In this document: positions 24,441 through 33,907 of the stretch, in pieces
Layout of the letters: each line of letters begins with the position of its first letter
Position numbering within the stretch: the first letter of the stretch is position 1
Assembly (NCBI RefSeq): GCF_001654495.1
Contig: NZ_CP015849.1
Location: forward strand, 6,861,001-6,925,000
From: Streptomyces sp. SAT1
Lineage (GTDB): Bacteria > Actinomycetota > Actinomycetes > Streptomycetales > Streptomycetaceae
Direction of reading: 5' to 3'
Length of the DNA stretch: 64,000 nucleotides
Translations under genes and position numbers: made by a program
The notes under the pieces: model-generated
Told to the model about the DNA's origin: nothing
The model's input: only the letters and a program-made list of their open reading frames with translations
Databases searched by the model: none

Positions 24441-24890
24441 TCAGTGGCCGTCGGCCGGCTCCAGCACGAAGACGGGGATCTCGCGCGAGGTCTTCTCCTG
24501 GTACTCGGCGTAGGGCGGGAACGCGGCGACGGCCCGCTCCCACCACTCGGCCTTCTCCGCGCCGGTGACCTCACGGGCCGTCATGTCCCGCTCCACCGGG
24601 CCGTCCCGCAGCGCGACCCGCGGATCGGCCAGCAGGTTGAAGTACCAGAACGGGTGCTTGGGAGCGCCGCCCTGCGAGGCCACCACGGCGTAGCGCCCGT
24701 CGTGCTCCACCCGCATCAGCGGTGTCTTGCGGAGCTTCCCGCTGCGCGCGCCCCGCGTGGTCAGCAGAATGACCGGCAGCCCCGTGTCCCGGAGCGTGGT
24801 CCCCTCGGTGCCGCCGGAACTCTCGTACAACTCCACCTGCTCCCGCACCCACTGGGTCGGGCTGGGCTCGTACTCGCCCTCAAGAGGCAT
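24441..24890 (-). CDS. F420/FMN-dependent nitroreductase-family protein
   Basis: The 149-residue protein has the deazaflavin-dependent nitroreductase (DUF385/Ddn) fold markers: [51 protein letters not shown], and a tail ending [22 protein letters not shown]. Relatives use F420H2 to reduce quinones or nitro-compounds. The ATG at 24890 has GAGGAGAGGA upstream; an earlier ATG in frame lacks one. Confidence 0.9.
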   Translation of the reverse strand: MPLEGEYEPSPTQWVREQVELYESSGGTEGTTLRDTGLPVILLTTRGARSGKLRKTPLMRVEHDGRYAVVASQGGAPKHPFWYFNLLADPRVALRDGPVERDMTAREVTGAEKAEWWERAVAAFPPYAEYQEKTSREIPVFVLEPADGH

Positions 24891-25039
24891 GGCGTCGGTC
24901 CTCTCCTCGCTCGGTCGGTTCTCTCGCCCGCACGGCACCGCCGCGACGGCTGCCGTGCGCATCATCCCTACCGCGTTCCGGGGCGCGGACACCCCGGTCG
25001 GACGGATCTTCGCAGACGGGGGCGGGCGCCGTGGCCCCC

Positions 25040-25087
25040 GGCGTGATCCGGCGGACGGCGGCGACGGCCGGACGTCCGGATCACGCC
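25040..25087. terminator. 12-bp inverted repeat at the end of the LysE relic
   Basis: GGCGTGATCCGG (25040-25051) and CCGGATCACGCC (25076-25087) are perfect complements with a 24-base loop. They overlap the residual stop codon of the pseudogene and were probably its terminator. Confidence 0.55.
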
Positions 25088-25847
25088 AGGTCCGCGCCGC
25101 AGGTCATGGCGCGGGGCGGCCCGGGTCCGCGCCCCGACGGGCACGGGCACATCCGCCCCGCGCCCGCCTGCGGCCCGGGACGGCCCCGACCGGTCACCGG
25201 TGGCCCGGGGCGCGCTCGGGGCGGCCACGCCGTGCGCACCGCCGGCGCCGTGATCACCGCGCCGGGCACCAGCGCCGTCTCCAGCCGCCCCCGTCGGCCC
25301 GTCAGCGCCCTGCCGAGCGGCGCGCCGCCCCCGGCGGGCAGCACCTGCCGGCCGGGCGACGCCAGGAAGGCCGCCGTCACGAACAGCGCCTGCCGTGCGG
25401 TCGGTGCCCCGCCCCCGGCGCCCGCGCCGCCGAGGACCAGGGCGGCGAAGCGGACGACCGTGGCCGGATCGAGCAGGGTGAGCCGAGCATGCCGAGGAAG
25501 GCCCGCGCGGGCCCGGGGGCGGGTGGCACCGCCCGGACGGCTGCGCCGGACCCGCGGTACCGGCGCAGCGCGGTGACCGCGCCCCGTACCGCCGGGGTGG
25601 CGAGACCGCGGCCGACGTCCGGCGCAGCGGCGCCGGCACCGGCAGCACCACGTCGGCCAGGGCCGCGCCGCCGACCGTCGCCGGCAGGGCGTACAGCTCG
25701 TAGGCACAGGCCACGCCGAGCGCGGCGCACACGCCGGTGCGCAGGGACGTACGGGCGGTGAGCGCGACCAGGTGCGCCCCCGCGGGCGCCGACGGGCACC
25801 GCGATGCCGGGGCCCGCGGCGGGCCCGGCCGCGAACGCGGCGGTCAT
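25081..25847 (-). pseudogene. frameshifted LysE family transporter
   Basis: A LysE/RhtB-type exporter can be read only by changing frame three times. It begins at an ATG at 25847 (MTAAFAAGPAAGPGIAVPVGA). It shifts near 25775 to a frame giving LVALTARTSLRTGVCAALGVA, and shifts back near 25600 (AVRGAVTALRRYRGSG). Near 25480 it shifts to LTLLDPATVVRFAALVLGG, running to the stop at 25081. The order of segments matches an intact LysE protein of about 200 residues. Several Gly/Pro/Arg replacements of hydrophobic residues suggest point decay as well. No single frame gives a sensible membrane protein. Confidence 0.72.
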
Positions 25848-26079
25848 GACCGCGGCGGACCGGGCCTCGGGGGACTGCCGGGCTGGTGTCCGGCGCCCCG
25901 CCGCGGGGGCGGTGGCGGACTGCGGCAGCGGGAGCACGACGAGCGCGGACATGCCCGGATCGTGCCCGCCCGGCCCGCAGGAGGACAATGGAAGGACGTC
26001 AGCGCGGCACCGGCCGGAAGAGGTACTTCCCGGCCAGATACGGGCTTTCGCCGATGTGGCCGAACTTCGCGTCGCACCA

Positions 26080-26098
26080 TAGATGCCTCAGGCATCTA
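26080..26098. promoter_or_regulatory. 19-bp palindromic operator upstream of the P450
   Basis: TAGATGCCTCAGGCATCTA is a perfect palindrome with a 1-base centre, 43 bp before the P450 start. The inner TGCCT/AGGCA core resembles MarR-family sites. Confidence 0.7.
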
Positions 26099-26140
26099 AT
26101 GAAGATCGGCACGACGCATCCTTCGTCTGCGAGGTCTTCC

Positions 26141-27349
26141 ATGCCGGACCCGACCATCGAAACCCCCCACTCCGTGGCGTTCCCGCAGGACCGCACCTGT
26201 CCTTACCACCCGCCCACGGGCTACGAGCCGCTGCGCGAGTCCGCGCCGCTCGCCCGCGTCACCCTCTACGACGGCAGCCCGGCCTGGGCCGTCACCGGGC
26301 ACGCCGTCGCCCGTGAACTGCTGGCCGACCCGCGTCTGTCCAGCGACCGCGCCCGTGACGGATTCCCGCTCACCGCGCCCCGGCTCCAGGTGGCGCGCGA
26401 GCGCAAGACCGCCCTGCTGGGCGTCGACGACCCCGAGCACCGCGTCCAGCGGCGCATGCTGATCCCCAGCTTCACCCTCAAGCGCGCCACCGCGATGCGC
26501 CCCCGCATCCAGGGCATCGTGGACGGGCTGCTCGACCGGATGACCACCCTGGGCCCGCCCGCCGAACTGGTGCGGGACTTCGCCCTCCCGGTGCCCTCCA
26601 TGGTGATCTGCGAACTGCTCGGCGTCCCCTACGCCGACCACGAGTTCTTCGAGGAGCAGTCCCGACGGCTGTTGCGCGGCCCGGACATGGCCGCTGTGAT
26701 CGAGGCGCGCGACCGGCTGGAGGCGTACCTCGGCGACCTGGTCGACCGCAAGCAGAAGGAACCGGGCGACGGCGTCCTGGACGAACTGGTCCAGCAGCGG
26801 CTGGGCGAGGGCGAACTGGACCGCGCCGACCTCGTCTCGCTGGCCATCATCCTGCTCATCGCGGGCCACGAGACCACCGCCAACATGATCTCCCTGGGCA
26901 CCTTCACGCTCCTCCAGCACCCCGAGCGGCTCGCCGAACTGCGCGCCGACCCCGCGCTGCTGCCGGCCGCCGTCGAGGAGCTGATGCGGATGCTGTCCAT
27001 CGCGGACGGGCTGCTGCGCCAGGCCCAGGAGGACATCGAGATCGCGGGGCAGACCATCCGGGCCGGTGAGGGCGTGGTCTTCTCCACCTCCGTCATCAAC
27101 CGCGACGACACCCACTTCGAGGGCCCCGACGACCTCGACTTCCACCGGACCACCCGCCATCACGTCGCGTTCGGCTTCGGCATCCACCAGTGCCTCGGCC
27201 AGAACCTCGCCCGCGCCGAACTGGAGATCGCCCTCGGCTCGCTCCTGGCCCGGCTGCCCGGCCTCCGGCTGGCCGCGCCGCCCGAGGAGATCCCCTTCAA
27301 ACCCGGCGACACGATCCAAGGAATGCTGGAACTCCCCGTGACCTGGTAA
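26141..27349 (+). CDS. cytochrome P450 (CYP105-like)
   Basis: The 402-residue soluble P450 has the I-helix oxygen-binding motif AGHETTAN (about 240), the K-helix ELMR (ExxR) and the haem loop FGFGIHQCLGQNLA with Cys about 350. The opening (FPQDRTCPYHPPTGYEPLRE) and RVQRRMLIPSFTLKRA are typical of the CYP105 family of Streptomyces, which hydroxylates xenobiotics and secondary metabolites. The ATG at 26141 has GAGG upstream; the frame is open further but lacks P450 features. A ferredoxin gene follows after 12 bp. Confidence 0.95.
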   Translation: MPDPTIETPHSVAFPQDRTCPYHPPTGYEPLRESAPLARVTLYDGSPAWAVTGHAVARELLADPRLSSDRARDGFPLTAPRLQVARERKTALLGVDDPEHRVQRRMLIPSFTLKRATAMRPRIQGIVDGLLDRMTTLGPPAELVRDFALPVPSMVICELLGVPYADHEFFEEQSRRLLRGPDMAAVIEARDRLEAYLGDLVDRKQKEPGDGVLDELVQQRLGEGELDRADLVSLAIILLIAGHETTANMISLGTFTLLQHPERLAELRADPALLPAAVEELMRMLSIADGLLRQAQEDIEIAGQTIRAGEGVVFSTSVINRDDTHFEGPDDLDFHRTTRHHVAFGFGIHQCLGQNLARAELEIALGSLLARLPGLRLAAPPEEIPFKPGDTIQGMLELPVTW

Positions 27350-27361
27350 GAGGCTGCTCTC

Positions 27362-27580
27362 ATGCGCATCGACATCGACAAGGACCGCTGCATCGGCGCC
27401 GGGCAGTGCGCCCTGGCCGCCCCGGGAGTGTTCACCCAGGACGACGAGGGCTTCAGCGCCCTGCTCCCCGGCCGGGAGGACGGCGGAGGCGACCCCATGG
27501 TCAAGGAGGCCGCCCGCGCCTGCCCCGTCTCGGCGATCACGGTGACCGAGAAGGACGGGGCGGCGCGCGCCACCGGGTGA
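27362..27580 (+). CDS. ferredoxin of the P450 electron chain
   Basis: The 72-residue ferredoxin has a CIGAGQC...P motif at residues 10-16 and a later CP near residue 54. The cysteine spacing is that of a 3Fe-4S (or single-cluster) Streptomyces P450 ferredoxin, where one Cys of the 4Fe motif is replaced by Gly/Ala. It would pass electrons from a ferredoxin reductase to the upstream P450, with which it forms an operon. Confidence 0.93.
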   Translation: MRIDIDKDRCIGAGQCALAAPGVFTQDDEGFSALLPGREDGGGDPMVKEAARACPVSAITVTEKDGAARATG

Positions 27581-27658
27581 CACGAGCGGCGGGGGCACCG
27601 GCGGCGGGGACGGCCGGCGGGAGGACGCGTGGCCGGGCTGCGGCCCGCGGCGCGGCGG

Positions 27659-27664
27659 TAGGGT
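27659..27664 (+). promoter_or_regulatory. -10-like TAGGGT, leaderless promoter
   Basis: TAGGGT lies 7 bases before the GTG at 27672. This supports that start over the GTG at 27663, which would fall inside the hexamer. Confidence 0.5.
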
Positions 27665-27671
27665 GCCGTCC

Positions 27672-28232
27672 GTGACCGAACAGGCCGGAGCAGCACCGGG
27701 GAGACCCTTCCTCTACGTCGTCGTCTGCGCCGCCGGTGTCGCCTCGGGTGTGGGCGCCCTGGTGGACGCCGCGCGGACCCGCGGCTGGGAGGTCGGCGTC
27801 ATCGCGACACCGGTCGCCATGAGCGGCTTCTTCGACACCGACGACGTGCGGGAGCGCACCGGCCGGCCGGTCCGCTCCCGCTGGCGCACCCCGGAGGACC
27901 CGCGCCCCTTCCCGCCGCCGGACGCCGTGGCCGTCGCGCCCGCCACGTTCAACACGGTCAACAAGTGGGCCGCCGGGATCGCCGACACCCTCGCCGTGGC
28001 CACCCTGTGCGAGGCGTACGGCCTGGGCGTCCCGGTCGCCGTGCTGCCCTGCGTGGCCGACGCGCTGGCCGTCCACCCCGCCTACCGGGAGAGCCTGGCG
28101 CGCCTGCGCGCGATGGGCGTCCGCTTCGGGGATCCGTACAGCGGCATGCCCGGCGCGGACGGCACCCGTGCCGACTTCGCCTGGGAGCGGGTACTCGACC
28201 TGCTCGAACCCGCCGGAGAACCGGCCGTCTGA
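27672..28232 (+). CDS. flavoprotein of the PPC decarboxylase family
   Basis: The 186-residue protein has a Rossmann-like flavin fold: FLYVVVCAAGVASGVGALVDAARTRGW, then AVAVAPATFNTVNKWAAGIADTLAVATLCEAYG with the FMN-binding PxTxNT segment. This is the homo-oligomeric flavin-containing Cys decarboxylase (Dfp/LanD/EpiD) family. The family oxidatively decarboxylates cysteine-ended substrates, but many Streptomyces members are uncharacterised. I see no direct link to the lanthipeptide genes 20 kb away. Confidence 0.82.
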   Translation: MTEQAGAAPGRPFLYVVVCAAGVASGVGALVDAARTRGWEVGVIATPVAMSGFFDTDDVRERTGRPVRSRWRTPEDPRPFPPPDAVAVAPATFNTVNKWAAGIADTLAVATLCEAYGLGVPVAVLPCVADALAVHPAYRESLARLRAMGVRFGDPYSGMPGADGTRADFAWERVLDLLEPAGEPAV

Positions 28233-28388
28233 CCCCCGCGGCCCCGTACGACCGCACCCGTCGCATCGGAGCGCGTCCGGCCGGTGGTCCGCCCCGGCAC
28301 CGGTCCGGCATCCGGTCCCCGCGGCCGCGGAGATCCCCTACGGCCTACGCTCTCTCCGGCAACCACCCCGATGACGGGAGCAGCAACG

Positions 28389-29357
28389 ATGCAGTACGTG
28401 AAGCTCGGTTCGACGGGTCTGGACGTGTCGCGGATCTGTCTGGGTTGCATGACCTACGGCGATCCCGAGCGCGGCACCCACGAGTGGACCCTCGGCGAGG
28501 AGGCGTCGCGCCCGCTGATCCGGCAGGCGCTGGAGGCCGGGATCACCTTCTTCGACACGGCCAACGTCTACTCCGACGGCACCAGCGAGGAGATCGTCGG
28601 CCGGGCGCTCAAGGACTTCGCGCGCCGCGAGGACATCGTGCTCGCCACCAAGGTGCACGGCAGGATGCGGCCGGGGCCCAACGGCGCCGGACTGTCCCGC
28701 AAGGCGATCATGACCGAGATCGACCACAGCCTGCGCCGCCTCGGCACCGACTACGTCGACCTCTACCAGATCCACCGCTGGGACCCGCACACGCCCGTCG
28801 AGGAGACGATGGAGGCGCTGCACGACCTGGTCAAGGCGGGCAAGGTGCGCTACATCGGGGCGAGCTCGATGTACGCCTGGCAGTTCTCCAAGGCCCAGTA
28901 CACCGCGCAGGCGCACGGCTGGACCCGCTTCGTCTCCATGCAGAACCACTACAACCTCCTGTACCGGGAGGAGGAGCGCGAGATGCTGCCGCTCTGCGCC
29001 GACCAGGGCGTCGGCGTCCTTCCCTGGAGTCCGCTCGCCCGGGGCCGCCTCACCCGGGACTGGGGCACCGGCACCGGACGCAGCGCCACCGACGCCTTCG
29101 GCAGCACCCTCTACCAGGAGGGCGACCGGGCCGTCGTCGAGGCGGTCACCCGCATCGCGCAGGAGCGCGGGGTGCCGCGCGCCCAGGTGGCCCTCGCCTG
29201 GCTGCTGCACCAGGACACGGTGACGGCGCCGATCGTCGGCGCGTCCCGGCCGGGGCACCTGGAGGACGCGGTGGCCGCCGTCGGCCTCGAACTGAGCGAC
29301 AAGGAGACCGAGGAGCTGACGCGGCCCTACACCCCGCACGAGGTCAGCGGCCACTGA
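28389..29357 (+). CDS. aldo/keto reductase
   Basis: The 322-residue TIM-barrel oxidoreductase has [24 protein letters not shown], the catalytic tetrad Asp/Tyr ([11 protein letters not shown]), Lys (LATKVHG) and His (YQIHRWD), and the NADPH-binding [12 protein letters not shown] near the C-terminus. Length and motifs match the YajO/tas-like AKR group acting on aldehydes and ketones. GGGAG precedes the ATG by 9 bases. Confidence 0.94.
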   Translation: MQYVKLGSTGLDVSRICLGCMTYGDPERGTHEWTLGEEASRPLIRQALEAGITFFDTANVYSDGTSEEIVGRALKDFARREDIVLATKVHGRMRPGPNGAGLSRKAIMTEIDHSLRRLGTDYVDLYQIHRWDPHTPVEETMEALHDLVKAGKVRYIGASSMYAWQFSKAQYTAQAHGWTRFVSMQNHYNLLYREEEREMLPLCADQGVGVLPWSPLARGRLTRDWGTGTGRSATDAFGSTLYQEGDRAVVEAVTRIAQERGVPRAQVALAWLLHQDTVTAPIVGASRPGHLEDAVAAVGLELSDKETEELTRPYTPHEVSGH

Positions 29358-29388
29358 CGCCCGACGGCTCCCGGGGCTACGGCGGCTC

Positions 29389-29946
29389 CTACGGCCGTGG
29401 CGGCTTCGGCGGATCCGGCGGCTCCGGCGGGGGAGGGGCTTCGGGGGGAGACCCCGGGTGGTGCGGCGGTGGCGGGGGCGGCAGCGTCGTGAGGTCCGGG
29501 GCCGCCTCCGGCCACACCAGCAGCACCGGGCACGGGGCGTGGTCGACGGCGAACCGCACCGCCGGACCCAGGCTGTGCGGGCCGAGCCGGGCGCGGTCCC
29601 CGTCGCGGGCCAGCACCAGCAGATCGGCGTCCTCGGCGGCGGCCACCACCTCGCGCTCCACCCGTCCGGCGCGCTCGGTCCGGGTGCACGGCCGCCCCAG
29701 CCGGGCCGCCGCCGCGTCGAGCAGTCCCGCCGCCGACGCGTCGCCGAGCCGCGTCAGCCGTTCGCCCGGGTCCCGCTCGCGGTGGCCCCGGCCCAGCAGC
29801 CCGGCGAACGCCCCGTGCGCCACACCGGGCACGTCGGCCCCGCTGACATGCAGCAGCACCACCTCCGCCGTGTCGGGCGCATGGGCCCGCACGGCGTCCA
29901 CACAGGCGGGCCAGGTGCCCTCCACCAGCCAGGCGACCATTCGCAT
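29389..29946 (-). CDS. universal stress protein family protein
   Basis: The 185-residue protein has a UspA-like alpha/beta domain ending in the ATP-binding-type loop LVLARDGDRARLGPHSLGPAVRFAVDHAPCPVLLVW. It carries an unusual C-terminal tail of about 30 residues made mostly of Pro, with His and Glu. The start has GAGGGAGA upstream. It precedes the ArsB-like gene's stop side by 31 bp in the same direction and may be co-transcribed with that carrier. Confidence 0.8.
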   Translation of the reverse strand: MRMVAWLVEGTWPACVDAVRAHAPDTAEVVLLHVSGADVPGVAHGAFAGLLGRGHRERDPGERLTRLGDASAAGLLDAAAARLGRPCTRTERAGRVEREVVAAAEDADLLVLARDGDRARLGPHSLGPAVRFAVDHAPCPVLLVWPEAAPDLTTLPPPPPPHHPGSPPEAPPPPEPPDPPKPPRP

Positions 29947-29976
29947 ACGCCGATCTCCCTCAGCCGTTCCCCGGTC

Positions 29977-31227
29977 TCACAGCACCAGCAGCGCTCCCCA
30001 CAGTGCCACCACCGCGGGCACCAGCGCCGCGGGCACGGCCAGCGCCCCGAGCCGGGTGAACTCCTTCAGATCCACCCCGTGGTCGTGCTGGTGCACGATC
30101 CGCCGCCACAGCAGGGTCGCCAGCGAACCGGCGTACGTCAGGTTGGGGCCGATGTTGACGCCGAGCAGCACGGCGAGGACGGCGCCGGGACCGGCCGGGG
30201 CGGTCAGCGGCAGCAGGACCAGCACCGCCGGGAGGTTGTTGATCAGGTTCGCCAGGACGGCGGCGAGCGCGGCGGTGCCGAGCAGCGCGAGCAGCCCCGT
30301 GCCGCCGGGCAGCAGGTGCCCCAGCGCGTCGGCGAGCCCGTTGTCGACCACCGCGCGGACCACGACGCCGAGGGCCAGCACGAACGCCAGGAACGCCGGG
30401 GCGGCGGCCCGCACCACGCTCACCGCGGTCGCCTCGCGCCGCGCCAGCGCGCGCCCGGCCAGCACCAGCGCGCCCGCCAGCGCCGCCCACGCCGGGGCGA
30501 CGCCGAACGCGGACGTCACCACGAAACCTGCCAGCGTGCAGGCCACCGTGACCAGCGCGAACACCGGGAAAGCGGGCGCGTCGCCCGGGTCCGGGGCGGG
30601 CGCCGACGCCGCCAGGTCACGGGCGAAGAACCGGCGGAAGACGACGTACTCGGCGCCGATGGCCGCCAGCCAGGGCAGCGCCATCAGCGCGGCGAACCGG
30701 GTGAAGCTCAGCCCGCTCGCCGCGAACGCCAGCAGATTCGTCAGATTGGACACCGGCAGCAGCAGCGACGCCGTGTTGGACAGATGTGTGCAGGCGTAGA
30801 CATGCGGCTTGGGCCGCATCCCCGTGCGCGCGGCGGTGGCGAAGACGACCGGGGTCAGCAGCACGATCGTGGCGTCCAGGCTGAGTACGGCCGTGATCGC
30901 CGAGGCCAGCGCGAACACCGCCGTCAGCAGCCGCACCGGGCGGCCGCCCGCCCGGCGGGCCATCCACGCCCCGCAGGCCCGGAACAGGCCCTCGACGTCG
31001 CAGAAGTGGGCGAGGACCAGCACCGCGGCCAGGAACCCGACGACCGGCCCCAGCCGCTCGGCCTCGGCGCGGGCGTGGTCGAGCGGAATCGCCCCGGTGG
31101 CGACGGCCACCCCGGCGGCGGGGACCGCCACGGCCGCCTCGGGCCAGCCGAAGGGCCGTACGACGGCGCAGGCCAGGACGGCGACGAGCAGGACGACGGA
31201 CAGGGTCTCCGCCAGCGGGGTGTTCAG
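29977..31227 (-). CDS. ArsB/SLC13-type anion carrier
   Basis: The 416-residue protein (if started at CTG 31227) has about 11-12 helices and the ArsB/NhaD-type repeats SLDATIVLLTPVVFATAAR, NTASLLLPVSNLTNLLAFAASG and ANLINNLPAVLVLLPL...GVNIGPNLTYAGSLATLLW. It resembles arsenite/antimonite and dicarboxylate carriers. The first recognised start (GTG at 31131) would cut off the first helix (LSVVLLVAVLACAVV). A GGAGG 8 bases before CTG at 31227 suggests a rare CTG start. No arsR or arsC neighbour is present, so arsenite as substrate is only a possibility. Confidence 0.82.
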   Translation of the reverse strand: MNTPLAETLSVVLLVAVLACAVVRPFGWPEAAVAVPAAGVAVATGAIPLDHARAEAERLGPVVGFLAAVLVLAHFCDVEGLFRACGAWMARRAGGRPVRLLTAVFALASAITAVLSLDATIVLLTPVVFATAARTGMRPKPHVYACTHLSNTASLLLPVSNLTNLLAFAASGLSFTRFAALMALPWLAAIGAEYVVFRRFFARDLAASAPAPDPGDAPAFPVFALVTVACTLAGFVVTSAFGVAPAWAALAGALVLAGRALARREATAVSVVRAAAPAFLAFVLALGVVVRAVVDNGLADALGHLLPGGTGLLALLGTAALAAVLANLINNLPAVLVLLPLTAPAGPGAVLAVLLGVNIGPNLTYAGSLATLLWRRIVHQHDHGVDLKEFTRLGALAVPAALVPAVVALWGALLVL

Positions 31228-31318
31228 GACTCGGTCCTCCGGACGCGATCAACGGTGCTCGCACATCAAAGCAAACAGCCGTGGCCGTGCCGCGCGGGCG
31301 TGCGAGCCGCCGGTCGTG

Positions 31319-32047
31319 TCAGGGCGCGGTGCCGGGGCTGAGCACGGTCAGGAACACCGAGGAGGAGTTGCCGCCCACCGGGACCCGGCCCGCCGTCCAC
31401 CGCACGGTGAGGTGGTCGCGCTCGTCGGGCGGGGTGACGATCAGCGAAGCGGGCGTCGCGGTCTTCGCGCCGCTCACCTCCGGGTTGGAGAACGTCAGGC
31501 CCGCCCAGGCGCTCTGGCCCGGCCGCAGCGTCACCGTCGTGGCGGAGCCGCCGTTGCGCTTGGGGTCCGGGCCGAGCTGCCGCCCGGAGGAGTCCACGAA
31601 GGCGGCGCCCGGGAAGCCGTGCACCGTGCAGGTGCGGCCGGAGCTGTTGGTGAGGACCACCGGGAAGTTCTCCTGCCCGGCGCCCGGGTCGTTGCGGCCC
31701 ACCGTCGCCCTCAGCTCGGAGGTGTGGCAGCGGGTGCTGCGCGCCGCCGTGTCCGTCCCGCCGCCGCCGCTGCTGCTGCGGCCGGCCGCGGTGGTGCCGC
31801 TGGTCGCCGGGGCGGTGGGCCGCGTGGTGCCCTGGCCGGGCGCGGCGGTGGTGTCACCGGGCGGCGGGGCGCTCGTGGTGGGCGCGGTGCCGGTCGTGGT
31901 GCCGCCGGTCGCGGGTGCGGCGGGGCCCGGCACCTTCTGCGGTCCGGCCGAGGAGCCGTCGGCGTTGCCGCAGGCGGTCAGCAGGCCGAGGACGGCCACC
32001 GAACCCGCGAACAGGGCCCGGCGACGGGAAGGGGTCGTGTGCGCCAT
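31319..32047 (-). CDS. DUF4232 domain lipoprotein
   Basis: The 242-residue protein has an Arg-rich start, a hydrophobic signal and the lipobox GLLTAC. A Gly/Thr/Pro/Ser-rich linker of about 70 residues follows, then a DUF4232 domain (TRCHTSELRATVGRNDPGAGQ, NSSGRTCTVHGFPGAAFVD, ending in a VTPPDERDHLTVRW core). The family is abundant on Streptomyces cell surfaces; function unknown. AGGAG precedes the ATG by 9 bases. Confidence 0.9.
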   Translation of the reverse strand: MAHTTPSRRRALFAGSVAVLGLLTACGNADGSSAGPQKVPGPAAPATGGTTTGTAPTTSAPPPGDTTAAPGQGTTRPTAPATSGTTAAGRSSSGGGGTDTAARSTRCHTSELRATVGRNDPGAGQENFPVVLTNSSGRTCTVHGFPGAAFVDSSGRQLGPDPKRNGGSATTVTLRPGQSAWAGLTFSNPEVSGAKTATPASLIVTPPDERDHLTVRWTAGRVPVGGNSSSVFLTVLSPGTAP

Positions 32048-32216
32048 GTTCCACACTCCTGGAATTCGTCGCACGCGCTCGGGGCGTGCGTCCGGCGCCT
32101 CGTGCGCCGACATGAGGGTCCGATGCGCGGACCGGCCGGAAAGTTCGCGGTTCCCGCGGATTCCTCCCGGAGGGTTCTTCCCGCCGCCGGCCCGCACGGC
32201 GTTCACCCGTACGGGA

Positions 32217-33902
32217 TCAGGTGACCCGCAGCGAGCGAAGTATGCGGTCCGTCGTGCCGTCGCCCTCGCGCCCGCGGATCTGCACATACACCTGCGGCCG
32301 TCCGGCGCCACCGGCCGGGACCAGCGCGGCCTCGGTGAGGGCGCCCGCGCCGGGGCAGCCGCCCCAGGTGCGCACCCGGCCCCGCCACCGCCCGTCGGAG
32401 TAGGCCCGGCCGCCCTCGTAGCGGCAGCCGGGATGGTCCGCGGCCGCCACCCGGGCACTCACGTCGCCCCGCTCGCTCAGCCCGACGAACACGCCGCTCA
32501 CCTCGGTGCCCAGGTCCGGCCAGTCCACCAGGTCACCGGCGACCGCGAGCCCCGGCTCGTGCCCGGCGGGCAGCCCGAGCGACGCCGGGTCCCAGCCGGA
32601 GTCCCGCAGCTGCCGCCCCCAGTTCGTCGGCACCCGCACCTCCACCCGCCCGGTCGCGTCCGCCACCCGCACCTCGGAGGGCCCGTCGCCCCGCAACGTC
32701 AGCGCCAGCGCCACGCCCGCCCCGGCGACCGCCGCCAGCACCATGGCCGCCGTCAGCGCCACCGCCCTGCGCCGCCGCCGGACCGGGCGGCCCGCGTCGC
32801 CCGTGCCGCCCGCGCTGCCCGTACCGGCCGGACCCCCAGCGCGGTCGGCACCGGCCGTGTCACTTACGGCGCCCGCGTCGCCCGCGCTCGCCGTACCGCT
32901 CGTCGCGCCCGCGATCCCCGGCGCCCGCGCCGCGTCCGGTGCCGCTGCCGCGCCCCGGGAGCCCGGCGCGTTCTCCGTGCGCGCCGGACCCGCCGCGCCC
33001 ACGGCCGGTGCTCCCGCCGGGCCCGCCGTGCCCGCCGCGGCCCGTGGCTCCGCCGCACCCGTCGGCCCGCCCGTGCCCGGCCGGGCGTGTCGCGGCTCCT
33101 CGGCGGCGTCGTCCGCCTCCGCCGTCCGCTCCAGTTCCCGGGCCAGTGCCTGGGCGGTGGGCCAGCGTTGCTCGCGGTCCGGGGCGAGGGCGCGGAGGAG
33201 GGTCCGGGAGACGGCGGGATCCAGGCCGGGGCGCAGGCGCTCGGGCGGCACGACGCGGCCCGGGGCGGCCGGTACGGTGCCCGTCAGCAGGCGGTAGCCG
33301 ACCGCGCCCAGGCTGTAGACATCGGCCCGCGCGTCGATGCCCGCGCCCGGCTCGGCCTGCTCGGGCGGCCGGTAGCCGGCGGAGCCCGCGGCCAGGGTCA
33401 GGCCCGACGCCTCGGCCAGCGTCTTGGCCAGCCCCAGATCGGCGATCAGCACCCGCCGGGAGCCGTCGCGGGCCGTGCGCAGCAGCACATTGCTCGGCTT
33501 GACGTCCCGGTGCACGATGCCCGCCTCGTGCAGCGCGTGCGCGCCCCGCGCCGCCAGCGCGGTCAGCCGCAGCGCCTCGGGCACGGGCAGCGGCCCCGCG
33601 CCGAGCAGGTCGTCGAGCGTGCCGGCGTCGGCGTACTCCATGACGAAGTACGGCCTGCCGTCGGGCAGCTCCCCGATGTCGTGGACCTGCACCACCCGCG
33701 GCGAGCCCGCCTTGCGCAGCAGCCGTGCCTCGGACAGGAACCGCTCGCGCACATCCAGGCGGTGCGCCCAGTTCTCGGCGAGGACCTTGACGGCGACCGG
33801 CGCGTCCAGCTCGTCGTCGTGGGCCAGCCACACCGTGCCGAAGGCGCCGGTTCCCAGGCGCCGTTCGAGCCGGTAGCGGCCGATCCGTCCGACGGAGTGC
33901 AT
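32217..33902 (-). CDS. transmembrane Ser/Thr protein kinase
   Basis: The 561-residue PknB-type kinase has a glycine loop LGTGAFGTVW, a Lys in VAVKVL, a catalytic loop HRDVKPSN and a metal loop DLG in place of DFG. An activation segment with GSAGYRPPEQ follows. After an Ala/Gly/Thr-rich linker comes one transmembrane helix (about 390-410) and an extracellular domain of about 150 residues of unknown fold. It likely phosphorylates cytoplasmic targets in response to an envelope signal. It is divergent from an ECF sigma gene 45 bp away, so they probably act together. Confidence 0.92.
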   Translation of the reverse strand: MHSVGRIGRYRLERRLGTGAFGTVWLAHDDELDAPVAVKVLAENWAHRLDVRERFLSEARLLRKAGSPRVVQVHDIGELPDGRPYFVMEYADAGTLDDLLGAGPLPVPEALRLTALAARGAHALHEAGIVHRDVKPSNVLLRTARDGSRRVLIADLGLAKTLAEASGLTLAAGSAGYRPPEQAEPGAGIDARADVYSLGAVGYRLLTGTVPAAPGRVVPPERLRPGLDPAVSRTLLRALAPDREQRWPTAQALARELERTAEADDAAEEPRHARPGTGGPTGAAEPRAAAGTAGPAGAPAVGAAGPARTENAPGSRGAAAAPDAARAPGIAGATSGTASAGDAGAVSDTAGADRAGGPAGTGSAGGTGDAGRPVRRRRRAVALTAAMVLAAVAGAGVALALTLRGDGPSEVRVADATGRVEVRVPTNWGRQLRDSGWDPASLGLPAGHEPGLAVAGDLVDWPDLGTEVSGVFVGLSERGDVSARVAAADHPGCRYEGGRAYSDGRWRGRVRTWGGCPGAGALTEAALVPAGGAGRPQVYVQIRGREGDGTTDRILRSLRVT

Positions 33903-33907
33903 GGCAC

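Noticed and set aside
24968-25732. 254-codon minus-strand frame as a gene
   Set aside because: Only a middle segment has membrane-protein character; it is one of three frames of the decayed LysE gene.
27672-28232. flavoprotein as a LanD-type decarboxylase for the lanthipeptide
   Set aside because: RamS ends in CL, not a C-terminal Cys, and the gene lies over 20 kb away from ramS.
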